The notes: a model not told the origin generated them from the sequence alone. 64,000 nucleotides of DNA from Granulicella cerasi (GCF_025685575.1 NZ_JAGSYD010000003.1:310001-374000), one strand, 5' to 3'. Numbered from the stretch's first letter, positions 1 through 9,302 are shown. Program-made: numbers and translations.

Positions 1-41
1 ACGCGCACCCCGCTCGAACGCGGTGGATGGGAGCACCTGCG

Positions 42-620
42 ATGACCGCTGAAGTTCACCTGACCTGGCCCGCAACCTGGAGCGCCAAGGTGCTGCGCAC
101 GCCGCCGCTCATCGCCCCCGCACGACAGTTCATGTACCCGCAGTACATTCCCGGCGAGGAAGACGCGATGACGCGCGGTGCCATGCTCGTTGAAGTGAAG
201 CCGGCAAGCGGCGGCACGTTTCTCGCGACATGTGCGCGTGGCTTCGAATCGCCTTCTTTGCCGAGTGGTGTGTGGTCGTGCCCAAACGCCGATGCGATGC
301 TTGCAGTTGCTGGCGGCTACGCGTACCTGATCCACATGATCGAGCCTGCGAAGTGCCTGCATGTAGAACAGCGCCCCGTCACCGAAGTGCTCGTCGCGCA
401 GGACGCAGGCCTGATCCTCCTGGCGGGATTCCAGAACATTGTCGCGCTCAACGCCAGTGGCGTTGCGTGGACGAGCGCACGGCTCACCTGGGAGGGCATC
501 ACCCTGGGCGAAGTGCGCGATGGCTCGCTCCACGGCACGGGGTGGAACATGATGGATGACCGCGATGTGCCGTTCGTGCTCGATCTCGCCACGGGCCAAC
601 ATACCGGCGGAGGCTTCTAA
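42..620 (+). CDS. Hypothetical protein, 192 aa
   Basis: I do not recognise this protein. The ATG at 42 is preferred over the one at 27 because a GGGAG sequence lies 8 bases before it. There is no signal peptide and no membrane segment. The second half alternates short hydrophobic strands with turns and reads like a small all-beta domain; it ends in a Gly-rich tail (TGGGF). Several Trp and Cys residues are scattered without a metal-binding pattern. The gene faces rsmD, with a 69-base gap that contains a small hairpin repeat. It may be the last gene of an operon that begins outside the window. Function unknown. Confidence 0.6.
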   Translation: MTAEVHLTWPATWSAKVLRTPPLIAPARQFMYPQYIPGEEDAMTRGAMLVEVKPASGGTFLATCARGFESPSLPSGVWSCPNADAMLAVAGGYAYLIHMIEPAKCLHVEQRPVTEVLVAQDAGLILLAGFQNIVALNASGVAWTSARLTWEGITLGEVRDGSLHGTGWNMMDDRDVPFVLDLATGQHTGGGF

Positions 621-640
621 ACAGCAGTCCGCAGGCGGTG

Positions 641-676
641 AAGCATATCTCGCTTCTGAGGTATGTGTTTGCGGGA
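641..676. repeat. Divergent copy of a dispersed hairpin repeat
   Basis: The core TCTCGCTTCTGAG is flanked by complementary CATA and TATG, giving a hairpin, and is followed by TTTGCGGGAT. The same core and 3' flank occur at about 18582-18632 and 54934-54984. This copy is the most degraded of the three. It lies between two convergent genes and could act as a terminator, although no T tract is evident. Confidence 0.45.
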
Positions 677-689
677 TTCGCCTGCGGCT

Positions 690-1283
690 CTACTCCGCCG
701 CTTCTTCCGCTACGCGATAAAAGCTCAACACCGCATCGCCTTGCTCGAGCAGTCGAAAACGCGACAGCGCGCCCACTCGCTCGGGCAAAGGCTTCTTGCG
801 CGTATGCTCGGCGACCACGATCGCACCGGCGTTCAGCAGCACATCATGCTGACGCGCCAACGTGCGTAGCGTCGCGTCATACTCCTCGGCGGCTTCGTAG
901 GGCGGATCGAGGAAAACGATGTCCGCGCCCTGTGCTCGTCCCAGCTTTGCTGCAGCCTTTGCCATGTTCTCCAACGCACGCGCTACGCTGCGCGTTTCAA
1001 GCTGCGTGCCTGCGGAGATCTTCAACATCGCTAGATTCTTGCGGAGTGCCGCCAGGGCTGGCGGCGCGTTCTCGGCGAAGATGCACGAGGCAGCGCCACG
1101 ACTCATCGCCTCAATCCCCACCGCTCCCGAGCCGGCGTAGAGGTCTACAAAGTGCGCGTCCTGTACATACGGCGCGAGCACGTTGAAGAGCGTTTCACGC
1201 AGGCGATCACTGGTCGGCCGCGTGTCCATTCCCTTCGGCGCGTCCAGCAGGCGCGAGCGATACGTTCCAGCAATAACCCTCAT
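690..1283 (-). CDS. rsmD: 16S rRNA (guanine(966)-N(2))-methyltransferase RsmD
   Basis: RsmD uses S-adenosylmethionine to methylate N2 of G966 of 16S rRNA in the 30S subunit. The protein starts MRVIAGTYRSR, typical of the family, and shows RPTSDRLRETLFN, the SAM-binding stretch VDLYAGSGAVGIEA and the catalytic motif FLDPPY. The length of 197 aa is normal. The frame stays open 25 codons further upstream, but the family N-terminus and an in-frame ATG place the start at 1283. The gene stands alone on the minus strand, divergent from the M50-like gene. Assignment is confident. Confidence 0.93.
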   Translation of the reverse strand: MRVIAGTYRSRLLDAPKGMDTRPTSDRLRETLFNVLAPYVQDAHFVDLYAGSGAVGIEAMSRGAASCIFAENAPPALAALRKNLAMLKISAGTQLETRSVARALENMAKAAAKLGRAQGADIVFLDPPYEAAEEYDATLRTLARQHDVLLNAGAIVVAEHTRKKPLPERVGALSRFRLLEQGDAVLSFYRVAEEAAE

Positions 1284-1397
1284 CACGCATGAGGATACCG
1301 CAGATGCGAGGTCCGAACGCGAGACGCGAAGCTGCAAGCCGCCCCGCTCCTGGAGCAACTCATATCTGACCTCTCACCGACATCATCCCCCACCACC

Positions 1398-1403
1398 TAC
1401 AAT
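1398..1403 (+). promoter_or_regulatory. -10-like element TACAAT, 5 bases before an ATG
   Basis: TACAAT is followed by GAGAG and then the ATG at 1409, so transcription would start at or within a base of the start codon. No good -35 is visible. This suggests a leaderless transcript for the M50-like gene, the same arrangement as before several other genes here. Confidence 0.35.
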
Positions 1404-1408
1404 GAGAG

Positions 1409-2518
1409 ATGATGTTTCGCTCGTCTATTCCGCTTGGCCGATTCTTTGGCGTGCATGTGCGTGTGCACCTTTCGTTCCTCCTGCTGCTCGCGCTCTTCGC
1501 GGGCTCCGCGCCTCTGCTCGGATACACGGTACTGCGCGGCCTCGGCCTGTGGCTCGCGCTGGTAGCTGCGGTCATCGTGCGCGAACTCGCGCGCGGCATC
1601 GCTGCAGCGTACGTCGGCATGGACCTGCGAGCGGTATTCCTCTTCCCCATCGGCGGCGTTATGGCGCTCGCGCAGGACGGCGCGCAAGCCGACAAGAAGA
1701 ACCAGCGCATCATTGCCATGGCCGGGCCCGCAGCGAACGTCCTCGCCGTGCTCATCATGGTGGGCACGGCTTACGCCTTCCAGCCTGGCTTGCATCTACT
1801 CCAGCAGCCGTGGCTCACCTTCGCGCACATCCTTCGTGCGTTTGTGTGGATGCAGGTCGTCATCGCCATCACGGGTCTGTTGCCCTCCGCGCTGCCCAAC
1901 CGCAAGCTGCTCGCGCGCCGCGGCGAAACCGATGCGCCGCGCAAGCCGATGGCCAGCACCACGCCACCGTTCCATCTCGGCTCGATGGTCGCGCTTGCCG
2001 TAGCACTCGCGGGCATCGCCATGATGAACCCGTGGATCATCGCCTTCGGCGGCGTTATCTTCCTCATCGCGCAGGTGAACTTCGCCAGCAAGCCGCAGAA
2101 CATTCCGCCAGCCATCTCGCCGCTCGTGCACGAAGTGATGCTCACAGACATCAAGCTCATCAGCAGCTCCGACACGCTCGCGGGGGCGCTCAACGCTACC
2201 GTGCACTCCATGCAGGAAATCTTCCCCGTCGTGCGTGGTGAGCAGCTCGTCGGCTCCGTCACGCGCGACACCATCATCACGCAACTGCGCGTGCATGGCG
2301 ACGGCTACGTGCAGGGCGTTATGAGCAAGACGCTGCACTTCGCCCAGCCCCAGGAAAAGCTCACCACCGCGCTCGAACGCTCTGCACAACTCGGCGCCAG
2401 CGAGTTCATCCCGGTCGTCGAAGAGGACGGTCGACTGCTCGGCATCCTCACCCCCGGCAGCCTCGCGCGTGCCGTGCAACTGGTGCGCGTAGCTACGCCC
2501 GAGCGCGGTGACGCCTGA
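1409..2518 (+). CDS. M50/site-2-protease-like membrane protein with CBS pair; protease motifs lost
   Basis: The layout is that of the M50 family with CBS domains: several membrane segments over residues 1-230, then two CBS modules from about 246. The family's zinc motif HExxH should fall at residues 58-62, where the sequence is RELAR, so both His ligands are Arg while the Glu remains. The surrounding context is family-like (VGMDLRAVFLFPIGGVMAL). The third ligand motif, usually LLPxxPLDGGR, reads GLLPSALPNRKLL and lacks the Asp. The protein is therefore very probably not a zinc protease and may act as a binding or regulatory pseudoprotease. Its stop codon overlaps the rsmI start by one base (TGATG), so the two are translationally coupled. 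Confidence 0.85.
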   Translation: MMFRSSIPLGRFFGVHVRVHLSFLLLLALFAGSAPLLGYTVLRGLGLWLALVAAVIVRELARGIAAAYVGMDLRAVFLFPIGGVMALAQDGAQADKKNQRIIAMAGPAANVLAVLIMVGTAYAFQPGLHLLQQPWLTFAHILRAFVWMQVVIAITGLLPSALPNRKLLARRGETDAPRKPMASTTPPFHLGSMVALAVALAGIAMMNPWIIAFGGVIFLIAQVNFASKPQNIPPAISPLVHEVMLTDIKLISSSDTLAGALNATVHSMQEIFPVVRGEQLVGSVTRDTIITQLRVHGDGYVQGVMSKTLHFAQPQEKLTTALERSAQLGASEFIPVVEEDGRLLGILTPGSLARAVQLVRVATPERGDA

Positions 2519-3390
2519 TGCAGCTTGAACCCAAACCCATCGCACCGGGGCTGTACCTCGTCGCCACGCCTATCGGCAACCTCGACGACATGACCCTGCG
2601 CGCGCTGAACGTGCTGACGAACGCCGACCGCATCGCCTGCGAAGACACGCGCCAGACCGCGAAGCTGCTCTCGCACTTCGGCATCTCGACGCCCACGGTC
2701 AGCTACCACGATCACAACGAGCTCTCCCGCTCTACGCAACTGCTCGAGCAGCTCAAACAGGGCGCGCGCATCGCCGTCGTCTCCGACGCCGGCACACCCG
2801 GGATCGCCGACCCCGGCGCGGTGCTCGCGGCTGACGCTATCGCGGCGGGAATCGCTGTCTTCCCTATCCCCGGCGCGAACGCCGCGATCAACGCATTGAT
2901 CGCCAGCGGACTCTCTGCCGAGGCCTTCGCCTTCCACGGCTTCCTGGCCGCGAAAGAAGGCGCACGCCGCACGCAGCTTGAAGAGCTACGCACACAGCTC
3001 GCCGCCTCAAAGAGCGGCGCAACGCAGATCTTCTACGAGACGCCGCACCGCATCCTCGGTGCGCTCGAAGACGTGCGCCTCGTCTTCGGCCCCACGCACC
3101 GCATCGCCCTCGCACGCGAGCTCACGAAGCTGCATGAAGAGTTCCTCCGCGGCACGGTCGCCGAGCTCGAAGCAACGCTCTCCGCCCGCGAAAACATCCG
3201 CGGCGAAATGGTGCTGATGATCTCCGGCACGGTGCAGGAAGAAGCTGCCGTTACAGGTTCACTCGCAAAGGAAGTCGCCGCGCTCATCGCCTCCGGCGTC
3301 ACCGAAAAAGACGCGCTAAAGCAAGTTGCCAAGGCACGAGGCCTTGGCAAGAGCGAAGCGTATCGCGAGTGGCAGCGCGTGAAGCGCTAG
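2518..3390 (+). CDS. rsmI: 16S rRNA (cytidine(1402)-2'-O)-methyltransferase RsmI
   Basis: RsmI adds the 2'-O-methyl group to C1402 of 16S rRNA, near the decoding site. The tetrapyrrole-methylase fold is clear: LYLVATPIGNLDDMTLRA at the N-terminus, CEDTRQTAKLLSHF, VVSDAGTPGIADPG and IPGANAAINALIASG, followed by FYETPHRI. The length of 290 aa is normal. The C-terminal tail EKDALKQVAKARGLGKSEAY resembles the helical extension found in many RsmI proteins. It is coupled to the preceding gene by a one-base overlap. No separate terminator is visible before the convergent gene 13 bases downstream. Confidence 0.93.
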   Translation: MQLEPKPIAPGLYLVATPIGNLDDMTLRALNVLTNADRIACEDTRQTAKLLSHFGISTPTVSYHDHNELSRSTQLLEQLKQGARIAVVSDAGTPGIADPGAVLAADAIAAGIAVFPIPGANAAINALIASGLSAEAFAFHGFLAAKEGARRTQLEELRTQLAASKSGATQIFYETPHRILGALEDVRLVFGPTHRIALARELTKLHEEFLRGTVAELEATLSARENIRGEMVLMISGTVQEEAAVTGSLAKEVAALIASGVTEKDALKQVAKARGLGKSEAYREWQRVKR

Positions 3391-3403
3391 CCCATTGCAT
3401 CTC

Positions 3404-4072
3404 TCATGAAAACGTCACCATGTTTGTCCAGCTTAGCGTGGACCATTTCCCGTTCTTCTTCTCAAGCGCGACCCACTCCCAGTTGCCGCAAAGCCCACCG
3501 CACCACATCCCTTGATGCACGAGCGCTAGCGTGTGCTGTGGATTGAAGTAGACCTCGGAAAATTCATGCAGCCCCGCAGCATCGGGAAACTCAACGACCT
3601 CGTTCTCCGCGTGGCGTCTGAATTGCTGCGCCTGATAACGCTTCTTCGCCGCTTCATCAAGAAGATGCACCGGAAGCACATCCCTAAATTTTCCACCATC
3701 CAGCGCAATGACGTCATGACAATGAGCATCGTAATCCGCCATCACCGCATCCCACTCAGCCTTGCGATCCTCCGGTGGACGAACCGCAGAATGTGGTCCG
3801 GCCCCGAGTAGTTTCTTGCCCTCATCGCAAGCGAAATTCATCGGCAGCGCGTAGGTCGTGGCCTCGAGTAACCATTGCTTGCGGGGAGCACTTCTCCCCT
3901 CAATGGGTCCCTGCTCAAGCAAGTACGAATAGATCACGTAGCTATCGTCCGACCGCTCCGAAGACATCACTTGAGCCTGTGCAAACTTGGGCTCCGCCTG
4001 CTTCGGAGCCTGCGCACGCCCGCGCAGCCAAAAAACACAGAGAACGACAGAGAGGAGCACCAGCTTTTTCAT
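3404..4072 (-). CDS. Secreted hypothetical protein, 222 aa
   Basis: The N-terminus MKKLVLLSVVLCVFWLRGRAQA is a signal peptide with a likely cleavage after AQA. GGAG stands 8 bases before the ATG. The mature part is mixed alpha/beta with several Cys residues and a conspicuous MWCGGLCGNWEWV near the C-terminus. That Cys/Trp-rich segment could form a disulfide-stabilised turn. I recognise no family. It is probably periplasmic. The gene is convergent with rsmI and has no evident operon partner. Confidence 0.65.
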   Translation of the reverse strand: MKKLVLLSVVLCVFWLRGRAQAPKQAEPKFAQAQVMSSERSDDSYVIYSYLLEQGPIEGRSAPRKQWLLEATTYALPMNFACDEGKKLLGAGPHSAVRPPEDRKAEWDAVMADYDAHCHDVIALDGGKFRDVLPVHLLDEAAKKRYQAQQFRRHAENEVVEFPDAAGLHEFSEVYFNPQHTLALVHQGMWCGGLCGNWEWVALEKKNGKWSTLSWTNMVTFS

Positions 4073-4157
4073 AAGAGAACTCCGAAAGATCTTCGCTACG
4101 GCAAAATCCTACAGATGCTCGCGCATATAGCAAGAAGAAGTTCCACCTCAAAGACAG

Positions 4158-4196
4158 AAACCCCGTTCATGCGCCAATCAGGCACATAAACGGGGT
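4158..4196 (-). terminator. Rho-independent terminator after the 141-aa protein gene
   Basis: ACCCCGTT pairs with AACGGGGT over a 21-base loop. Read on the minus strand the stem is followed by TTCTGTCTTT. It lies just past the stop codon of the gene ending at 4219. Confidence 0.55.
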
Positions 4197-4218
4197 CTGC
4201 GAGATCTTCAGAAAAATC

Positions 4219-4644
4219 CTAAACGTGCTCACGCCCGCGCAGGCGATCGTACATGTACACATCGCTCGTCGTGCCCATCGCTTCGTTGTACAACACCAGC
4301 GCGCCTGCGGCTTCCTTCAGCTCTTCGCTGAACTGATGAATGGCCCGCAACTGGTCGGCCGTTGCCGGAATCTCCAGCTTCGACGTCTTCAAAAACTTCT
4401 GATACCCGCGATCGAGGATCAGAGCGATCTCGCCGTTCAGCACCCAGCCGCCCTTCACCAGCAGACGTACCGCAGCGCCCTTCTCTGCCGAAGGAGCGAT
4501 CTCTGCCGCGCAGCCGTACTTCGACACGCGACGCGCGCCAGCCGAACGATTTGCACCCTCGGTCGCCGGCGAAACATCAAACTTCTCGTTGCCGAGCGTG
4601 GAAAGTACTTCATCGAACGTGGGTTGCGTCTTCGTCTTGGCCAT
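4219..4644 (-). CDS. Conserved-looking hypothetical protein, 141 aa
   Basis: This is a soluble protein with no signal peptide and no recognised motif. AAGGAT, a good ribosome binding site, lies 6-7 bases before the ATG. The first 45 residues look disordered; the rest predicts as a compact alpha/beta domain (VRLLVKGGWVLNGEIALILDRGY) ending in helices and YDRLRGREHV. It diverges from cysM across a 71-base gap. I cannot assign a function. The well-formed start site and terminator support a real gene. Confidence 0.65.
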   Translation of the reverse strand: MAKTKTQPTFDEVLSTLGNEKFDVSPATEGANRSAGARRVSKYGCAAEIAPSAEKGAAVRLLVKGGWVLNGEIALILDRGYQKFLKTSKLEIPATADQLRAIHQFSEELKEAAGALVLYNEAMGTTSDVYMYDRLRGREHV

Positions 4645-4715
4645 CGGAAATCCTTTGCTCGGGGGCGAACCGTGGGTTCGCCTGTTTCAGCTACACTCAA
4701 ACCACTGTCGCATAG

Positions 4716-5693
4716 ATGGCACAGGCGCTTCAAACGATGACTGCAAACGACACCAAGACTCTCGGCTCCGCACTGCTCGAACGCGTAGGAAATACGCCCC
4801 TCATTCGCCTCGATCGCCTCACGGCTGATCTGCCAGGCGTCCAGATCCTCGGCAAAGCCGAGTGGGCCAACCCCGGCGGCAGCGTGAAGGACCGCGCGGC
4901 CTCGGCTATCGTCGCGGACGCGCAGGCCAAGGGCCAGCTCGCACCCGGCAAACATCTGCTCGACGCGACCTCCGGCAACACCGGCATCGCATACTCCATG
5001 CTCGGCGCCGCCATGGGCTTCCCGGTCACGCTCTGCGTGCCGTCGAACGTCAGCCCCGAGCGGAAGCATATCCTCGCAGCCTACGGCGCGAACATCGTGT
5101 GGACCGACCCCGCCGACGGCTCTGATGGTGCCATCCGCATGGCGCGCAAGCTCTTCGCCGAGCAGCCCGAGAAGTACTTCTACGCCAACCAGTACGGCAA
5201 CGACAACAACTGGCGCGCGCACTACAACACCACCGCGAACGAGATTTGGCAGCAAACTGATGGCCGCGTGACGCACTTCGTCGCGGGCCTCGGCACCTCG
5301 GGCACCTTCGTCGGCACCACGCGCCGCCTCAAGGAACTGAACCCGAACATCCAGTGCTACTCCATGCAGCCCGACTCGCCGTTCAACGGCCTGGAAGGCC
5401 TCAAGCACATGGAGACGGCCATCGTTCCGCCGATCTACGACGCCATGCTCGCCGACCGTGACATCCCCATGGAGACCGAGCGCGCCTACAGGATGGCCAA
5501 GCGCCTGGGCCGCACACAGGGCCTGCTCGTCGGCGTCAGCGCGGCCGCCGCGGTCACCACGGCGCTCGATGTGGCCAAGGAAGAGGCCGCCGCCGGACGC
5601 GAGGCCGTTATCGTCACGATCCTCTGCGACTCCGCCGACAAGTACCTCAGCGAGCGCTTCTGGTCGGACCCGCGCTACGACGAGATTTCGTAG
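4716..5693 (+). CDS. cysM: PLP-dependent cysteine synthase, CysM type
   Basis: This enzyme makes cysteine from an activated serine (O-acetyl- or O-phosphoserine) and a sulfur donor. Visible motifs are VGNTPLIRLDRL, the PLP lysine in NPGGSVKDRAA, the substrate loop TSGNTG, the phosphate-binding GLGTSGTFVG, and GLLVGVSAAAA near the end. The length of 325 aa is normal. A second ATG at 4737 gives MTANDTK and may be the true start, because neither ATG has a strong Shine-Dalgarno. A JAMM hydrolase follows after 40 bases, and a sulfur carrier and its activator lie 3.6 kb on. By analogy with mycobacterial CysM/CysO/Mec, the sulfur source is probably a carrier thiocarboxylate rather than free sulfide. 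That last step is inference. Confidence 0.9.
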   Translation: MAQALQTMTANDTKTLGSALLERVGNTPLIRLDRLTADLPGVQILGKAEWANPGGSVKDRAASAIVADAQAKGQLAPGKHLLDATSGNTGIAYSMLGAAMGFPVTLCVPSNVSPERKHILAAYGANIVWTDPADGSDGAIRMARKLFAEQPEKYFYANQYGNDNNWRAHYNTTANEIWQQTDGRVTHFVAGLGTSGTFVGTTRRLKELNPNIQCYSMQPDSPFNGLEGLKHMETAIVPPIYDAMLADRDIPMETERAYRMAKRLGRTQGLLVGVSAAAAVTTALDVAKEEAAAGREAVIVTILCDSADKYLSERFWSDPRYDEIS

Positions 5694-5733
5694 CAGTTAC
5701 ACTTTTCATCAAGACAAACGAACAAGGAACGAC

Positions 5734-6168
5734 GTGAGCCTTCTCCTCTCCCAAGCCCTTTACGACGAACTTCGACAGCACGGCGTGGAAACCTATCCCT
5801 ACGAATGCTGCGGCATCATGCTCGGCAAGGCCGTGGGCGAAGGCCTGCGTGTCGAGAGCCTCATCCGCGCCGGAAACACCCGCACCGACTCTGCGCACAA
5901 CCGCTACAACATCGCGCCGCAGGAGCTCATCAAGGCCCAGCGCGAGGCCCGCACCGCCGGCCTCGACATCATCGGCTTCTACCACTCGCACCCTGACCAC
6001 CCCGCGCAGTGGTCCCAGACCGACTTCGCCGAAGCCCACTGGTTCGGCTGCGCCTACGTCATCACGGCGGTCGACCACGGTCACCCCACGGCGACGAACA
6101 GCTTCCTGCTCAGCGGCACCAGCGAAGAGGACAAACAGTTCCTCCAGCAGCCCATCGCGGTCGAGTAA
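5734..6168 (+). CDS. JAMM/M67 metallohydrolase, Mec-like (carrier-cysteine hydrolase)
   Basis: The JAMM zinc motif is complete: HSHP, six residues, then SQTD, with the upstream Glu in YECCGIMLGK. In the mycobacterial pathway the Mec enzyme cleaves cysteine from the CysO C-terminus. The protein has 144 aa and no signal peptide. The start is GTG at 5734, with AAGGAA seven bases upstream. It follows cysM as its operon partner. Besides releasing cysteine it could also trim the Cys-rich tail of the carrier encoded at 9303, since related JAMM enzymes are known to mature carriers of this type. Function by homology and context is strong; the tail-trimming role is inference. Confidence 0.85.
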   Translation: MSLLLSQALYDELRQHGVETYPYECCGIMLGKAVGEGLRVESLIRAGNTRTDSAHNRYNIAPQELIKAQREARTAGLDIIGFYHSHPDHPAQWSQTDFAEAHWFGCAYVITAVDHGHPTATNSFLLSGTSEEDKQFLQQPIAVE

Positions 6169-6193
6169 GCACCCGCACATTCCGCGCAAACCA

Positions 6194-6234
6194 CAACGCC
6201 CGCCACGAATTTCGTGGCGGGCGTTGCATTTCCT
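6194..6234. terminator. Strong hairpin terminator between convergent genes
   Basis: CAACGCCCGCCACGAA is followed, after one T, by its exact complement; 14 pairs can form around a five-base loop. The right side is followed by CATTTCCT. It probably ends the cysM-JAMM operon and may also work for the gene on the opposite strand. Confidence 0.75.
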
Positions 6235-6249
6235 AACCGACAGCCGCGT

Positions 6250-8403
6250 CTACGGACGCGCGCCGATCTTGTTCATTTTTGATGCCAGCGCCAGTGGCGC
6301 GACAACCGGCGTGCCGAGGCCGACATACATAACAATCGGGCCGGAGCTTGCGCCCATCACAGCCACCCACACGTTACCGGAGCCGTCGATCGCGATACTG
6401 TTCGGCGCGCCGATAGAGGTACTCACTGGTCCAGCCGTGCCTCCCGTCGTTCCCGCAGTGCCTGTGAATCCCGACGTCGGCGTCAAAGCAACACCGGCAC
6501 TCGAGAATTTCGAGATCGAACCGCCTGTCGTGTTCGGCACCCAGGCATTGCCTGAGCCATCAATTGCGATGGTTCGCGGAGCCTTGAGTCCGCCACCGGT
6601 GTAGGGCGGTTGCATCGTGTACGAAGTTCCCGATCCTGTAAATTTCACCAGCGCGTTGTTCGCACTGTCGACGACCCACACACTGTTGCTGTGGTCGATC
6701 GCCAGCCCCGACGGTGTTCCAATGGAGTTCGTATGGAATCGAGCATACGTATTCGGGTTTGCCTGCGAAAACACCGCCACGCCCCCCGGATTGCCGCCAT
6801 TGACCAGATCGATCCAGACATTGTTGTTTGAATCCACAGCAGCGTCCGGCCCAACCATATCTACAGGCAATCCATTCTGATAGTCCGTGTAGTCCCCTGA
6901 AAGGATCCTGAATCCCACACTGCTCGACAACGGTGTCGGGCCAAACGCGATCACTTCGGCACCGGCTTGAGAATTCAACGCGCACTCAGTGGTGTCGTTC
7001 TGATCGATAGCAAGGCTATAGCTATTCGAACAAAGGTCTTCGTTGTACGCCGAGGCGCCGTTGACAGGAAGCTGGTGAAGATAGGGCCCAAAGGTGTAGT
7101 CATAGTCAGTCATGTACACGTTGTGTTTGGAGTCCACGGCGACCGTAAGTAGATAGTCCCCGCCATACCCGTCCGCTACAGCCAACAAGCTCCCTGCATA
7201 TCCGGCCTTGCTGCCAGCAAGGCGACCTGCTGATGTGTAATAGCTGTTGGAGAAGCGATAGAAACCTGCTTGACCAACCCATACGTCGCCGTTCCAGTCC
7301 GTTGCAAGCACATACGGATCTGCGGCTTTGCCGTAGTCATCCACAGGAAGCTGCAGGCTGATTGCAAGCGTAAAGTCGTTCGGCGCTGTCGCGAGCGTGG
7401 GCTGGAATGGAACCTGCGACGGCATATCGCTGTACAGCTTCGCTAGCGTCACCGGCGAGGTCGAGACACCCACGGGGTTATGGGCCAGATTCATCATGGC
7501 CGTCACGGTATCTGCCGTGGTCGGCGTACCCGTAAAGGCATACAGATCTGCGCAGGGCGTGCTCGTAACGCCTGAAGTCTGAATGCAGTCCGCCATGATG
7601 TCGGCAATGGTGTTGATTGTTGCCGTGGGAACGGTACCGTTGCCCGCAGGCGTTTTGGTGAGCGCCGTGCCCGAGCCTTCGCTCACGAGGTTGAATACGT
7701 TGGAGAAAGCATTCGCCATGCCTGTGACAGCCTGCGCCTGAGTCGTGTTGCCTGTCACACCTTCGTCGTCGGAGATGTGCGTGGAATCCGTCGCGAAACC
7801 CGCCACAGCATAGGCTGCGGCCACGGTAGACACCTCATTCACGTTCACAACCGTCGCCGACGTCACGGTCGAGCATTCGCCGAGCACCGCCATCACAGCC
7901 GCTGTTGCGTTCACACCGTTCACGCCGCCGCTCTTCGTCGGGTCGCCGCCCATCGTGTTGCCGCCCAGCGCGTAGACATACAGCTGCTGCCCCGTTGTAC
8001 ACGGGCCCCACTTGCCCGTCAGGACGAAGCTGCCATCGGCGCCGCTGGTGACGTAGTAGTTGCCGTTCGTGTCCACGCTCGTGCCCGTGGTGCTCTTGAT
8101 CAGCGAGACAGACTTGTTCGTCGTAGCCGCTGCCAGCCCGGGACCTGCGTTGCCGGCAGTGCCTGCCGCAAACAGATACACCTTCGCGCCGTTGACCGGA
8201 ATGTTGCCGCCGATCACCTTGCCGGAGATCGCAACGTTATGCGCATCAACGATGTCGCCGCTCGGCGCACTGAGGTTCGACATACCGCAGCCCGTCAGCG
8301 CCAAAACGCCCAACAAAGCCGCAGAAGCCAGTGAAAGGTTGAACCACCGCGAACGATGATTTTGCGGAGAGCCACTCGATGAAAAAACGCAGCAATTGAA
8401 CAT
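6250..8403 (-). CDS. NHL/SMP-30-type beta-propeller lipoprotein, 717 aa
   Basis: The N-terminus carries basic residues, a hydrophobic stretch and a lipobox LTGC near residue 38, so this is a secreted lipoprotein. Residues of about 55-150 form an Ig/carboxypeptidase-like module ([23 protein letters not shown]). The C-terminal half repeats the blade signature of NHL propellers: [39 protein letters not shown] precedes the ATG. Such proteins are common in Acidobacteria and are usually of unknown role. It lies on the opposite strand between the two halves of the cysteine-pathway genes, which suggests insertion into an ancestral cluster. Confidence 0.8.
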   Translation of the reverse strand: MFNCCVFSSSGSPQNHRSRWFNLSLASAALLGVLALTGCGMSNLSAPSGDIVDAHNVAISGKVIGGNIPVNGAKVYLFAAGTAGNAGPGLAAATTNKSVSLIKSTTGTSVDTNGNYYVTSGADGSFVLTGKWGPCTTGQQLYVYALGGNTMGGDPTKSGGVNGVNATAAVMAVLGECSTVTSATVVNVNEVSTVAAAYAVAGFATDSTHISDDEGVTGNTTQAQAVTGMANAFSNVFNLVSEGSGTALTKTPAGNGTVPTATINTIADIMADCIQTSGVTSTPCADLYAFTGTPTTADTVTAMMNLAHNPVGVSTSPVTLAKLYSDMPSQVPFQPTLATAPNDFTLAISLQLPVDDYGKAADPYVLATDWNGDVWVGQAGFYRFSNSYYTSAGRLAGSKAGYAGSLLAVADGYGGDYLLTVAVDSKHNVYMTDYDYTFGPYLHQLPVNGASAYNEDLCSNSYSLAIDQNDTTECALNSQAGAEVIAFGPTPLSSSVGFRILSGDYTDYQNGLPVDMVGPDAAVDSNNNVWIDLVNGGNPGGVAVFSQANPNTYARFHTNSIGTPSGLAIDHSNSVWVVDSANNALVKFTGSGTSYTMQPPYTGGGLKAPRTIAIDGSGNAWVPNTTGGSISKFSSAGVALTPTSGFTGTAGTTGGTAGPVSTSIGAPNSIAIDGSGNVWVAVMGASSGPIVMYVGLGTPVVAPLALASKMNKIGARP

Positions 8404-8614
8404 GAGGATCCTTGGGTTTTATGGGTAAGAGGACGTCTGAGGAAATTCAAATGCAAGCGTTTGCCTAAGTCAACGCAATTCCGTCGGAGAAAGATATTTC
8501 CGCAAAGCGCTCGCTGGTGCGGAGTAAGCCACCAATCAACTCGCGGGTGACAGGAGTTCACTTCCGACAAGCCGACTTCACGGTACATGTACCCGTCACT
8601 TCGCAAGGCACCTG

Positions 8615-9058
8615 ATGAAAAAGGTAGATGTGGACTCCGACCTTAGTACAGCCTCAGCCGGACTCGTCTTGCGGTACGCTTCCAGAATGGCGAAGAAGAA
8701 AGATCTTCAGGGTGTCGCACACGATATTGCCCATCATGCAGGTAGCGGATTGAGCTATCTTTCACCGCATCTCGCCATGGCGATGAGAGAAGCATCCAGA
8801 CAGACTGTCACAATCGATCTGTCACGTGAAATGCCCTACCCGCAAGATGTAGCTGAGGTAAAGCCCTTGCGGCTGGCCCTTAAAGCTCTCCATTTGAAAG
8901 CGTCAGAGATTCTCAAGGGGTATGGCTTTGAATTTCGTGACCTGAGTTGCCTCATCCTGTTTGTCACACCAGACGCCAGCGATCAAGCCGGGTACACACT
9001 TCACACCAGGACGGTCATCGTTTGTGAGAGCAAGCAGTTTGACTCGGGCTGGCTCTAG
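8615..9058 (+). CDS. Hypothetical protein, 147 aa
   Basis: I do not recognise this protein. An alternative ATG at 8687 would give a shorter protein starting MAKKKD. The centre is helical (LRLALKALHLKASEILKG), followed by a beta-rich end with FRDLSCLILFVTP and RTVIVCESKQF. There is no signal peptide or membrane segment. It lies between the lipoprotein gene and the sulfur carrier gene with 244 bases free downstream. The base composition is somewhat less GC-rich than that of its neighbours, consistent with recent acquisition. Function unknown. Confidence 0.5.
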   Translation: MKKVDVDSDLSTASAGLVLRYASRMAKKKDLQGVAHDIAHHAGSGLSYLSPHLAMAMREASRQTVTIDLSREMPYPQDVAEVKPLRLALKALHLKASEILKGYGFEFRDLSCLILFVTPDASDQAGYTLHTRTVIVCESKQFDSGWL

Positions 9059-9263
9059 GCGTCTGCGCCATTCCATAACGTCGTTGGCGATGTGGCTTCG
9101 CGGACGGACAGATAGGTCCTGCTAAACGCCCTTGTAGGAAGAACAGGTGCTGACTCATCGGCGTGCGGCCTAGAAGCAGCTTGCACACAACATGAGAGAG
9201 CGCCGCTCCAATTTCGGCAAAGATGCGGCCCGGTCGTCGCTATGCGCCACCTGAGGATGAATC

Positions 9264-9293
9264 CTGACGCAATCCTCGCGCATCTCGTAGAAT
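9264..9293 (+). promoter_or_regulatory. Candidate sigma-70-type promoter before the sulfur carrier gene
   Basis: CTGACG, 18 bases, then TAGAAT. The ATG follows nine bases after the -10, so the mRNA leader would be only a few bases long. This suggests that the carrier and activator genes have their own promoter. Confidence 0.45.
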
Positions 9294-9302
9294 GGAAAAC
9301 AA

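Noticed and set aside
3325-3355. Perfect hairpin GCCAAGG/CCTTGGC
   Set aside because: It lies inside the rsmI coding sequence in a conserved C-terminal region and has no T tract.
6250-9058. Mobile element separating the two halves of the cysteine cluster
   Set aside because: No transposase, integrase, terminal repeats or target duplications are visible, so only an insertion of unknown mechanism can be claimed.
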